DNA from: VRUE01 sp963728365
Lineage (GTDB): Bacteria > Actinomycetota > Thermoleophilia > Solirubrobacterales > 70-9
Direction of reading: 5' to 3'
Assembly (NCBI GenBank): GCA_963728365.1
Contig: CAVSJI010000001.1
Span: 744,001 to 808,000, forward strand
DNA length: 64,000 bases
Shown here: positions 57,270 through 64,000 of the stretch, one piece after another
Position numbering within the stretch: the stretch's first letter is position 1
How the letters are laid out: each line of letters opens with the position of its first letter
Position numbers and translations under genes: made by a program
Notes under the pieces: model-generated
Told to the model about the DNA's origin: nothing
Database searches by the model: none
What the model saw: the letters and a program-made list of their open reading frames with translations, nothing else

Positions 57270-58685
57270 CTAACCGGCGAGGGCGACCGTGCGCTCGGCC
57301 CAGGGCCGCGCCGTTTCGGCCTGGGCGCTGAGGCGCAGCAGCGTCGCCTCCTCGAACGGGCCCCCGGTGAGCATCGCCCCGACCGGCAGGCCCTCCTCGG
57401 TCCGGTGCAGCGGCAGCGAGATGCTGGGCAGGCCCGTGACGTTGGCGAAGGCGGTGAAGGAGACCGAGCGGACCGTGTCGAGGACGGGCTGGTCGGGCGC
57501 CGCGTGCTGGGCGGCGAGGATCTCCCCGGCGAGCGGCGGCAGGATCGCCGAGGTCGGGGTCAGCAGCACGTCGAAGTCGCGACCCCAGCGGGCGACCTCT
57601 CGGCGGGAGATCTTCTCCATCGCGCGGTCGGCGAGGGCGAGGTCATAGCCGCTGTGCTTCGTCGTCGCCACCTCGTGGGCGTGGCGGCTGTGCGGCTCGG
57701 TCTTCTCCCAGTCGACGCCGTCGTAATCGGCGAGGCCGGAGCTGGTCATCACGATGAACGGCGGGGTCAGCTCCTCGGAGACGGTCGGCACCTCGACCTC
57801 GACGACCTCATGGCCGAGCTCCTCCATCAGCGCCGCGGCGGCGTGGGCGGCCTCGACGCAGGGGGCGTCGGTCGGGATGCCGAGCGGCGCCTCGGCCATC
57901 AGCCCGACCCGCAGGCGGCCAGGGTCGGCCCCCGGCTCCTCGGCGAAAGGGCGCTCCGGGGCGGGCGCGTTGTACCAGGCGAGCGGGTCGGGGCCGGCGG
58001 TGGCGTCGAGTGCCACCGCCGCGTCGGCGACGGTGCGGGTGAGAACACCCTCGACCACCGCGCCCAGCCAGCTCTGGGCGAGGCGCGGGATGCGCCCGCG
58101 ACTGGTCTTCAGCCCGACCAGGCCGCAGTAGGCGGAGGGGATGCGAATCGAGCCGCCGCCGTCGTTGCCGTGGGCGATCGGAAACATGCCACCGGCGACC
58201 GCGGCCGAGGCGCCGCCGGAGGAGCCACCGGAGGAACGCTCCGTGTCCCAGGGGTTGCGGGTGATCCCGTAGCGAGTGTTCTCGGCGACGGTCAGCGGGC
58301 CGAACTCGGGCGTGTTGGTGCGGCCGCACAGCACGAAGCCGGCGCGGCGAAGCGCGGCGACGATCAGCTCGTCCTCCTCGCTGGGCGCCTCGGAGGCTCC
58401 GTTGGAGCCGTAGGTCACCGGCCAGCCGGCGACCGGCGTCAGATCCTTGATCGGGATCGGCACGCCGAGGAAGGGCGCCTCCTCCCCAGCCGCGAGCCGC
58501 TCGTCGGCGGCGGCCGCGGCGGCCCGGGCACCCTCGTCATCGCGCCAGACGACGGCGTTCAGCTCGGGGTTGCGCTCGTCGAGCGCGGCGAGGCAGGCGT
58601 CGAGCAGCTCGACCGCGGAGAGCTCCCGCGCGCGCAGCGCCGCGGCAAGCTCGAGCGCGGAGGAGGACGGTCCCAGGTCACCCAT
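57270..58685 (-). CDS. Amidase-signature family amidase
   Basis: 471 aa from ATG 58685. The Ser-cisSer-Lys triad is seen: Lys in PIPIKDLTPV, cis-Ser in SGGSSGGASA and nucleophile Ser in DGGGSIRIPS. The start ALELAAALRARELSAVELLD is typical of AS enzymes. It hydrolyses a carboxamide; the substrate is unknown. The Nudix gene follows 33 bases downstream in the same direction and may be co-transcribed. Confidence 0.9.
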   Translation of the reverse strand: MGDLGPSSSALELAAALRARELSAVELLDACLAALDERNPELNAVVWRDDEGARAAAAAADERLAAGEEAPFLGVPIPIKDLTPVAGWPVTYGSNGASEAPSEEDELIVAALRRAGFVLCGRTNTPEFGPLTVAENTRYGITRNPWDTERSSGGSSGGASAAVAGGMFPIAHGNDGGGSIRIPSAYCGLVGLKTSRGRIPRLAQSWLGAVVEGVLTRTVADAAVALDATAGPDPLAWYNAPAPERPFAEEPGADPGRLRVGLMAEAPLGIPTDAPCVEAAHAAAALMEELGHEVVEVEVPTVSEELTPPFIVMTSSGLADYDGVDWEKTEPHSRHAHEVATTKHSGYDLALADRAMEKISRREVARWGRDFDVLLTPTSAILPPLAGEILAAQHAAPDQPVLDTVRSVSFTAFANVTGLPSISLPLHRTEEGLPVGAMLTGGPFEEATLLRLSAQAETARPWAERTVALAG

Positions 58686-58730
58686 GGCGCGGCATCGTAC
58701 TGGCTGCCCAGCCAGGACGACGACCGGTTC

Positions 58731-58772
58731 CGGTGCGCCTTTCCCCCGAAGCGCGTGGATAAGGCGCACCGG
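58731..58772. repeat. REP-like palindromic element, copy 2
   Basis: GGTGCGCCTT and AAGGCGCACC form perfect 10-bp arms around a variable centre. In opposite orientation it matches 7733-7773 (CGGTGCGCCTTATC and GAAAGGCGCA in common). It lies in the short gap between the divergent amidase and GNAT genes. Confidence 0.55.
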
Positions 58773-58794
58773 AGGGCGTGCGAGACTGGTGGGC

Positions 58795-59421
58795 ATGCCC
58801 ACCGAGCCCGCACCTCCCGCTGGCGTTCGGTCCGCCGAAGGCTCCGACGACTACGAGGCTGCGGCCGAGGCGCTGGCGCTGGCCTTCGCCGAAGACCCGG
58901 CCTGGGCGCACCTGCTGCCCGACGACGCGACCCGCGCCGAGCGCCTGCTCGACTACTTCAACGCCGAGATCGGCCACCTGGCGCCGAGGCACCGCCAGGT
59001 GTGGCTGACCGAGGACGGCGGCGGCGCGGCGGTCTGGGCGAGCCCCGGGCGCTGGCGGGTGCCGCTGGGGGCCACCGTCGGCCAGGCGCGGCCGATGGCG
59101 CGGATCTTCGGTCGTCGCCTCGGCCTCGCCGCCTGGACGCAGCTGCGCATGGAACGCCGCCACCCGCGCAGCCCCAGACACTGGTACCTGCACTACATCG
59201 GCGTCGAACCGCGCAGCCAGGGACGGGGCCTCGGCGGTGCGCTGATGTCCCCCGTCCTCTCCGCATGCGACCGCGAGGGCCTGCCGGCCCACCTCGAGGC
59301 GAGCACCGAGCGCAGCAGCCTGCTCTACGCGCGCTACGGCTTCAACCACACCGAGACGTTCCACATGCCCGCCGGCGGGCCGCCCCTGCGCGTGATGTGG
59401 CGCGAGCCGGCCGCGCGCTAA
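58795..59421 (+). CDS. GNAT acetyltransferase
   Basis: 208 aa. The acetyl-CoA binding motif is YLHYIGVEPRSQGRGLGGAL, and the C-terminal LLYARYGFNHTETFHMPAGG is typical of the fold. An N-terminal region with ALALAFAEDPAWAHLLPDD precedes it. Substrate unknown. Monocistronic. Confidence 0.88.
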   Translation: MPTEPAPPAGVRSAEGSDDYEAAAEALALAFAEDPAWAHLLPDDATRAERLLDYFNAEIGHLAPRHRQVWLTEDGGGAAVWASPGRWRVPLGATVGQARPMARIFGRRLGLAAWTQLRMERRHPRSPRHWYLHYIGVEPRSQGRGLGGALMSPVLSACDREGLPAHLEASTERSSLLYARYGFNHTETFHMPAGGPPLRVMWREPAAR

Positions 59422-59487
59422 GCCGCGCGGGCGCCACCGACGATCGTGGTGGTGTCACAAATCGCCATGCTGTGGCAACTGGGTTGC

Positions 59488-60723
59488 ATGGCACCTTCAA
59501 CGAAGCAGCCAACGAGCACACCTCGGGCGAAAACCGCGATCGTGATCGGCGGCGGACCCGCCGGCCTGGTCGCCGCCGGCCGGCTGGCGGAGGGCGGCGT
59601 CGCGACGACGCTGCTCGAGGCAGGTTCCGGTCTGGGCGGTCGAGCCGCATCCGAGCGCCGCGAGGGGTTCGACCTCAACCAGGGCCCGCACGCCCTCTAC
59701 GTCGGCGGGCCGGCGATGCGCGAGTTGCGGGCGACGGGCATCAACCTGCCGCGTTGGAACCCGGTCTCGCTCGGCTCGGTGCTGGTGCGCAACGGAAGGC
59801 CGACGCGACCGGCCCGCGGCTGGCTCGGCGTGGCGCGCTGGCTGGCCGGGGTGATGCGCGGCCGGCCGGAGGAACTCGCCGGGCTCTCGGTCGCCGAGTG
59901 GCTGCGCCGCGACCTGCGCTCCGAGCAGGCCCGCGAACTTGCCGGCGCCCTGGTGCGGGTGACGACCTTCGTCGCCGACCACGATGCGCTCAGCGCTGAC
60001 GTCGCTGCCACCCAGCTGAAGATCGGCATCTACCCGGGCGTCCGCTACCTGCGTGGCGGCTGGCAGTCGCTGGTCGACGCCCTGGCGGCGCAGGCGGAAG
60101 GCAGCGGGGCGACCCTGCGCAAGCGCGCCGCGGTGCGGGCGATCGAGCGCAACGGCGGGCGCTGGACAGCGCGGCTCGACGGGGAGACCCTGAGCGCCGA
60201 CGCGCTGGTCCTCGCCGCCGGCGGTCCCGAGAGGTTCGCCGGGCTCCTCGGCGAGCGAGCGCCCGCCGCGCCGGGACCCGCCGCCGAGCTCAGTGTGCTC
60301 GACCTGGGGCTGGAGCGCCTGCCGCGCGGCACGCGGCGCTTCGCCCTTGGCGTCGACGAGCCGACCTACCTCTCCCGCCACTCCCCTCCCGACCACCGCG
60401 ATGGCGTCCTGCTCAGCCTCGCGAGCTACGCGCGCCAGCCGCGGCCGGCGCTGGAGGCGCTGGCCGACGCCGTGCAGCCGGGCTGGCGCGAGCGCGCCAC
60501 CCTGCAGCGCTTCCTGCCGCGGATGGTCGCCGTCTCGGCGATCCCCGGCCCGGACGGCGGCGGTCTCGCCGGGCGCCCGACGATTGACCGCGGCGAGGGC
60601 CTCTACCTCGCCGGCGACTGGCTCGGGCCGGAGGGCTGGCTGGTCGACGCGGCGATCGCCAGCGGCGCGGCGGCGGCAGCAGCGGCGTTGCGCAGCCCGG
60701 CGCAAGTCACCGCCCCGGCATGA
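59488..60723 (+). CDS. FAD-dependent oxidoreductase (phytoene desaturase-like)
   Basis: 411 aa from ATG 59488; earlier starts (59446 GTG, 59467 ATG) remain possible. The FAD-binding motif is AIVIGGGPAGLVAAGRLAEG, followed by LGGRAASERREGFDLNQGPH. The C-terminal motif GEGLYLAGDWLGPEGWLVDA is typical of amine-oxidase/desaturase-type flavoproteins. The stop overlaps the sigma-factor gene by 4 bases (ATGA), so the pair is coupled. Confidence 0.9.
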   Translation: MAPSTKQPTSTPRAKTAIVIGGGPAGLVAAGRLAEGGVATTLLEAGSGLGGRAASERREGFDLNQGPHALYVGGPAMRELRATGINLPRWNPVSLGSVLVRNGRPTRPARGWLGVARWLAGVMRGRPEELAGLSVAEWLRRDLRSEQARELAGALVRVTTFVADHDALSADVAATQLKIGIYPGVRYLRGGWQSLVDALAAQAEGSGATLRKRAAVRAIERNGGRWTARLDGETLSADALVLAAGGPERFAGLLGERAPAAPGPAAELSVLDLGLERLPRGTRRFALGVDEPTYLSRHSPPDHRDGVLLSLASYARQPRPALEALADAVQPGWRERATLQRFLPRMVAVSAIPGPDGGGLAGRPTIDRGEGLYLAGDWLGPEGWLVDAAIASGAAAAAAALRSPAQVTAPA

Positions 60724-61595
60724 ACGACGACGCCTTCGAGGCCTGCCGCCCGCGACTTCTGGGCGTCGCCTACGGGATGCTCGGCGAGCTGACCGAGGCC
60801 GAGGACGTCGTCCAGGACGCGTGGCTGAGATGGAACGGCGCCGACCGCGGGGCGATCCGCAACCCCGAGGCCTTCCTGGTCACCGTGACCACGCGGCTGG
60901 CCCTGGCCCGCCTGCGCTCGGCCCGCGCGCGGCGCGAGGTCTACGTCGGCCCCTGGCTGCCGGAGCCGCTGCTCGCCGACCCGGAGACGCCCGAGACCAA
61001 GGCGATCGAGGCCGAGCGGCTGAGCCTGGCGCTGCTCGGGGCGCTGGAGCGGCTCAACCCGGTGGAACGCGCCGTGCTGGTGCTGCGCGACGCCTTCGAC
61101 CTCGAGTACGCCGAGATAGCGGACGCGCTCGACAAGTCGCCCGCCAACGTGCGGCAGATCGCCAAGCGGGCGCGCGAGCACGCCGGCGACGCCGGCCGCC
61201 GACGCGAGGTCGACGCGACGGAGCGCGAGCGCCTCGCCACCGCCTTCATGGCCGCCGCGATCGCAGGCGATATCGACGCCCTGCGCGAGCTGCTCGCCGC
61301 CAACGCGATCATGTACACGGACGGCGGCGGCGTGGTGACCGCGGCACGCAAGCCGATCTACGGCGCCGAGAAGATCGCCCGATTCATGACCCGCGTCCAG
61401 AACAAGGACGCCTTCCCCGACGACCCCGTCTACACCCGGGTGCTCGTCAACGGCGACCCAGGCGTCCGCATGGACAGCGCCAGCGGCGGCTTCCTCAGCA
61501 TCATCGCCGTCGAGGTCGCTGACGGAGGGGTGCAGAACATCCGCTTCTTCAACAATCCGGAGCGCTTCCCGGTCGCCTTCCCCCGCGGTACGTAG
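60720..61595 (+). CDS. ECF41/SigJ-type sigma factor with SnoaL-like C-terminus
   Basis: 291 aa. Sigma region 2 (RPRLLGVAYGMLGELTEAED VVQDAWLRW) and region 4 (ERAVLVLRDAFDLEYAEIAD) are clear, with the ECF41 linker motif YVGPWLPEPLL. The C-terminal SnoaL-like domain has TDGGGVV where DGGGKV is usual. ECF41 factors are controlled by this domain and act on a promoter of a nearby oxidoreductase. Here the coupled FAD oxidoreductase is the likely target. Confidence 0.92.
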   Translation: MNDDAFEACRPRLLGVAYGMLGELTEAEDVVQDAWLRWNGADRGAIRNPEAFLVTVTTRLALARLRSARARREVYVGPWLPEPLLADPETPETKAIEAERLSLALLGALERLNPVERAVLVLRDAFDLEYAEIADALDKSPANVRQIAKRAREHAGDAGRRREVDATERERLATAFMAAAIAGDIDALRELLAANAIMYTDGGGVVTAARKPIYGAEKIARFMTRVQNKDAFPDDPVYTRVLVNGDPGVRMDSASGGFLSIIAVEVADGGVQNIRFFNNPERFPVAFPRGT

Positions 61596-61598
61596 GGC

Positions 61599-62009
61599 TC
61601 AGCCTTTCAGCGCTCGCCAGACGACCCCCGGCCGACGGCCGACCTTCGGCCCGAGGATCAGCGCGAGGAGCGTCAGGGCAAGCCAGGGCCGCAGGTGCGG
61701 TCCGATCCTGCGAATGCGGCCGTCAACCGCCATGTCGAAGACCATCGCGTCGGTCATCCGCAGCGGCCCGATCCGCGTGCGCGCCACTGCGACCCGGCGC
61801 TCTCCGTCGCCGATCGGCGAGTCCCACTGCAAATCCCTGAGGCTGCCGTAGACGGCGCGGAGCAGGAACTCGACGTCATCGCGCCCCCGAAAGACCATGC
61901 GCCCGGAGATCGGCGAGACGAGCTCGACGTCATCGGTCAGAGTCCCGACGATCCCGTCGATGTCATCCGCCTCAGAAGCCGCCAGGTAACGCGAGAGCGG
62001 GTCGTCCAT
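61599..62009 (-). CDS. SnoaL/NTF2-like protein
   Basis: 136 aa. The fold pattern is RYLAASEADDIDGIVGTLTD, DVELVSPISGRMVFRGRDDV and RIGPLRMTDAMVFDMAVDGR. A hydrophobic C-terminal stretch (LRPWLALTLLALILG) is unusual. It is convergent with the sigma factor, 3 bases apart. Enzymatic role unknown. Confidence 0.82.
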   Translation of the reverse strand: MDDPLSRYLAASEADDIDGIVGTLTDDVELVSPISGRMVFRGRDDVEFLLRAVYGSLRDLQWDSPIGDGERRVAVARTRIGPLRMTDAMVFDMAVDGRIRRIGPHLRPWLALTLLALILGPKVGRRPGVVWRALKG

Positions 62010-62042
62010 GCGGCAACGATAGAGCGAGCGGCGTCGGCCGGC

Positions 62043-62489
62043 TCAGCTGGACGGATCGTGAGCCGAGTCGGTCTCACCCCAAACGGTGGCGATGAGCGAG
62101 CGCGGGCCGCCGCGGTCGCGGTGCTCGCAGAGGTAGATGCCCTGCCAGGTGCCGAGCGCCAGTCGGCCGTCGCGCACGGGGAGCGTCAGCGACGGGCCGA
62201 GCAGCGCCGCCTTGACGTGGGCGGGCATGTCGTCGTCCCCCTCCAGAGTGTGCGTCCAGTAGGGCGCCCCTTCCGGCACCGCACGGTCGAACCAAGCCTC
62301 GAAATCCCGCCGCACGTCCGCCGACGCGTCCTCGTTCAGCGCCAGCGACGCCGACGTGTGCTGGATCAGCAGATGAACCAGACCAACCGAGATCTCCCCC
62401 AGCTCCGGTAGCGCATCGACCACCTCGTTGGTGACCAGATGGAACCCGCGTTCCACCGCCGGCAGTTGGACCGTCCTCTGCGCCCACAC
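62043..62489 (-). CDS. YjbQ-family protein (UPF0047)
   Basis: 148 aa from GTG 62489. Family signatures: GLVHLLIQHTSASLALNEDA, PYWTHTLEGDDDMPAHVKAA and LGTWQGIYLCEHRD. Members have weak thiamine-phosphate synthase activity when tested; the true role is unsettled. Length is normal. Confidence 0.92.
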   Translation of the reverse strand: MWAQRTVQLPAVERGFHLVTNEVVDALPELGEISVGLVHLLIQHTSASLALNEDASADVRRDFEAWFDRAVPEGAPYWTHTLEGDDDMPAHVKAALLGPSLTLPVRDGRLALGTWQGIYLCEHRDRGGPRSLIATVWGETDSAHDPSS

Positions 62490-62513
62490 AAGCGAGAGGA
62501 TCGCATGAAGAAA

Positions 62514-62587
62514 TCGGGGAGACAGGATTTGAACCTGCGACCGCTCGGCCCCCAGCCGAGTGCGCTACCAGACTGCGCCACTCCCCG
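62514..62587 (-). tRNA. tRNA-Pro (anticodon GGG)
   Basis: 74 nt. Acceptor CGGGGAG pairs with CTCCCCG; anticodon loop CTGGGGG gives GGG; the T-loop GGTTCAAATCC is normal. Confidence 0.95.
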
Positions 62588-62618
62588 TGGGTGGCCTACA
62601 TTCTGCCTTATCGCTCGT

Positions 62619-62689
62619 GCAGCGGTAGCTCAACGGTAGAGCCTCGCCCTTCCAAGGCGATGATGCGGGTTCAATTCCCGTCCGCTGCT
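62619..62689 (+). tRNA. tRNA-Gly (anticodon TCC)
   Basis: 71 nt. Acceptor GCAGCGG pairs with CCGCTGC; anticodon loop CTTCCAA gives TCC; T-loop GGTTCAATTCC. Divergent from tRNA-Pro, 31 bases away. Confidence 0.95.
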
Positions 62690-62751
62690 TCTCCCGGTCT
62701 CGGCTGGGCCTCGCTCAAGATCCGCGCCCCAGAGCCGATGGAGAGGCGTCG

Positions 62752-63957
62752 ATGCGGAGATGGGCACCGATATTCCTTGCGCTCGCGCTGGCGGCGGCGC
62801 TCGCGCTCTCCGGGTGCGGCGGCTCGGAGGGCGCCGGCGATCCTCCGGGCTCGAGCGCCGGGCTCGTCTCCTGGCCGGTCTTCGGCCGGGTGCCGGAGCG
62901 CACGCAGTACCTGGCGGCGCGGCAGCGGGCGCTCGACCCGCCGCTGCGCGAGGCCTGGTCGATCAACACGCACGCGCTGATCGAGTTCCCGCCGGCCGTG
63001 GCGAACGGCGTCGCGTACGTGGTCAACAAGTACGGAAACGCCAGGGCGGTGCGGCTGCGCGACCGCAAGGTGCTCTGGGAACGCAACCCGCACCCGGGCG
63101 ACGCGGGCACGCCGACCGACGTGACGGGACCCGTCTACCACGAAGGCAAGGTCTTCTTCGCCGACGTCAGCGGCAACCTGCTGGCGGTCGACGCGCGGAC
63201 GGGCAAGCGGGTCTGGGACCGCAGGCTCCCCGGTCACCTCGAATCCTCGCCGATGGCGGTCGGCGGCACGCTCTACCTCGGCACCGACGCCACCAACGTC
63301 GTCGCCGTGCGCGCCTCCGACGGCAAGGTCCTCTGGCAGTTCAACTCGCCCGGGGCGATCAAAGCCAGCCCCAGCTTCCACGACGGCCGCGTCTTCGTCG
63401 CCGACTACGAGAGCGGCGTCTTCTGCCTCGACGACCGCACGGGGCGCCTGATCTGGCGCACGAACACCTCGAAGGCGCAGCCCTTTGGCGAGGGCGGCTT
63501 CTTCTCCTCCCCCGCCGTCGCCTTCGGCCGCGTCTACGCCGGACGGGACGACGGCACGGTCTACGCCTTCGACGAACGCACCGGCCGGATCGAGTGGGCT
63601 TTTCAGACCCACAACTTCGTCTACGGCTCGCCGGCCGTCGCCCGCGTCCCCGGCACACCGCCGACCGTCTACATCGGCTCCTACGACAAGCGCCTCTACG
63701 CGCTCGACGCGCGCACCGGGCGGCCGCGCTGGCGCTACGCCGTCGGCGGCCCGGTCCCCGGCACGGCAACCGTCATCGGACACACCGTCTACGTCTCCAG
63801 CTTCAAGACCGGCGAAACGCTGGGCATCGACGTGCGCTCCCACCGCCGCACCTTCCGCATCAAGCAGGCCGGCTACACACCGATGGTCTCCGACGGCCGC
63901 CGCCTCTATCTGATCGGCTATTACACACTGATCGGCCTGCAGCCGGGAGGCCACTGA
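62752..63957 (+). CDS. PQQ/BamB-like beta-propeller lipoprotein
   Basis: 401 aa. Signal peptide with lipobox LALSGC. At least six propeller blades with the W/L-x-x-D/A-x-(K/R)TG(K/R)-x-W pattern: LLAVDARTGKRVWDR, VVAVRASDGKVLWQF, VFCLDDRTGRLIWRT, VYAFDERTGRIEWAF, LYALDARTGRPRWRY. It should be anchored outside the membrane and act as a scaffold. No partner is evident. Confidence 0.9.
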   Translation: MRRWAPIFLALALAAALALSGCGGSEGAGDPPGSSAGLVSWPVFGRVPERTQYLAARQRALDPPLREAWSINTHALIEFPPAVANGVAYVVNKYGNARAVRLRDRKVLWERNPHPGDAGTPTDVTGPVYHEGKVFFADVSGNLLAVDARTGKRVWDRRLPGHLESSPMAVGGTLYLGTDATNVVAVRASDGKVLWQFNSPGAIKASPSFHDGRVFVADYESGVFCLDDRTGRLIWRTNTSKAQPFGEGGFFSSPAVAFGRVYAGRDDGTVYAFDERTGRIEWAFQTHNFVYGSPAVARVPGTPPTVYIGSYDKRLYALDARTGRPRWRYAVGGPVPGTATVIGHTVYVSSFKTGETLGIDVRSHRRTFRIKQAGYTPMVSDGRRLYLIGYYTLIGLQPGGH

Positions 63958-63959
63958 GG

Positions 63960-64000
63960 GTGGCGGAGGCAGGGCCCGTCGTTGCGGTCGCACTTTTCCC
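63960..64000 (+). CDS. Possible start of a further gene (partial)
   Basis: A GTG three bases after the preceding stop opens a frame reading VAEAGPVVAVALF to the window end. The 13 codons look coding but are too few to identify a product. Confidence 0.3.
   Translation, partial: MAEAGPVVAVALF

Overview
The window is high-GC DNA from an actinobacterium, most likely of the class Thermoleophilia (Solirubrobacterales-like). I base this on the strong G/C third-position bias, on lineage-typical exported proteins (2119-2847, 9940-12969, 14308-15273, 26048-26947), on tRNA and ECF-sigma types, and on the actinobacterial style of the mobile elements. The assignment is inference; no rRNA or marker gene is present.

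The left chromosomal block (1 to about 23.1 kb) is ordinary. It opens with a cobalamin-riboswitch-controlled operon of two DUF4430 exported proteins and the start of an ECF-transporter T component, probably for B12 uptake. Next come a GAF-GAF histidine kinase with a divergent NarL/LuxR-type regulator, a PII-Amt ammonium operon with unusual residues in both proteins, a GMC oxidoreductase, a large secreted repeat protein, a cupredoxin, an AhpD-like protein, lipid and redox genes, a four-domain c-di-GMP protein (GGDEF, HD-GYP, GGDEF, EAL) and a zinc-ribbon class III nucleotide cyclase.

The accessory region runs from about 23.1 to 51.0 kb. It starts at a broken cupin gene (23063-23206) and ends at an intact tRNA-Glu gene (51014-51086, minus). 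It has three parts. (1) From 24.1 to 31.2 kb, and perhaps to 34.9 kb, a dispersed repeat of about 75 bp occurs five times in one orientation. The copies separate small self-contained modules: a DUF4143 ATPase with 22-bp operator iterons, an exported-protein/membrane pair, a HicBA operon with a third gene, a second copy of the membrane gene, nuclease-fold genes and a ParE-like gene. This looks like a cassette array without a recognised integron integrase. (2) From 34.9 to 42.57 kb lies an integrative element with XRE regulators, a replication-relaxation protein and a large serine recombinase whose stop codon falls inside a tRNA-Glu fragment. (3) From 42530 to 51055 a second element is bounded by a perfect 44-bp direct repeat of the tRNA-Glu 3' part. 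It carries a tyrosine integrase, an excisionase-like gene, a toxin-antitoxin pair, XRE regulators, a nuclease/membrane pair and a short CBASS-type locus (DUF2188, CD-NTase, Cap15-like effector). Several large nested inverted repeats and branched hairpin regions sit between these genes.

The right chromosomal block (51.2-64 kb) is housekeeping: tRNA-Leu, tRNA-Pro and tRNA-Gly, two alpha/beta hydrolases, a metallophosphoesterase, a secreted trypsin-like protease, membrane proteins, a Nudix hydrolase, an amidase, a GNAT, an FAD oxidoreductase coupled to an ECF41/SigJ-type sigma factor, a YjbQ protein and a beta-propeller lipoprotein.
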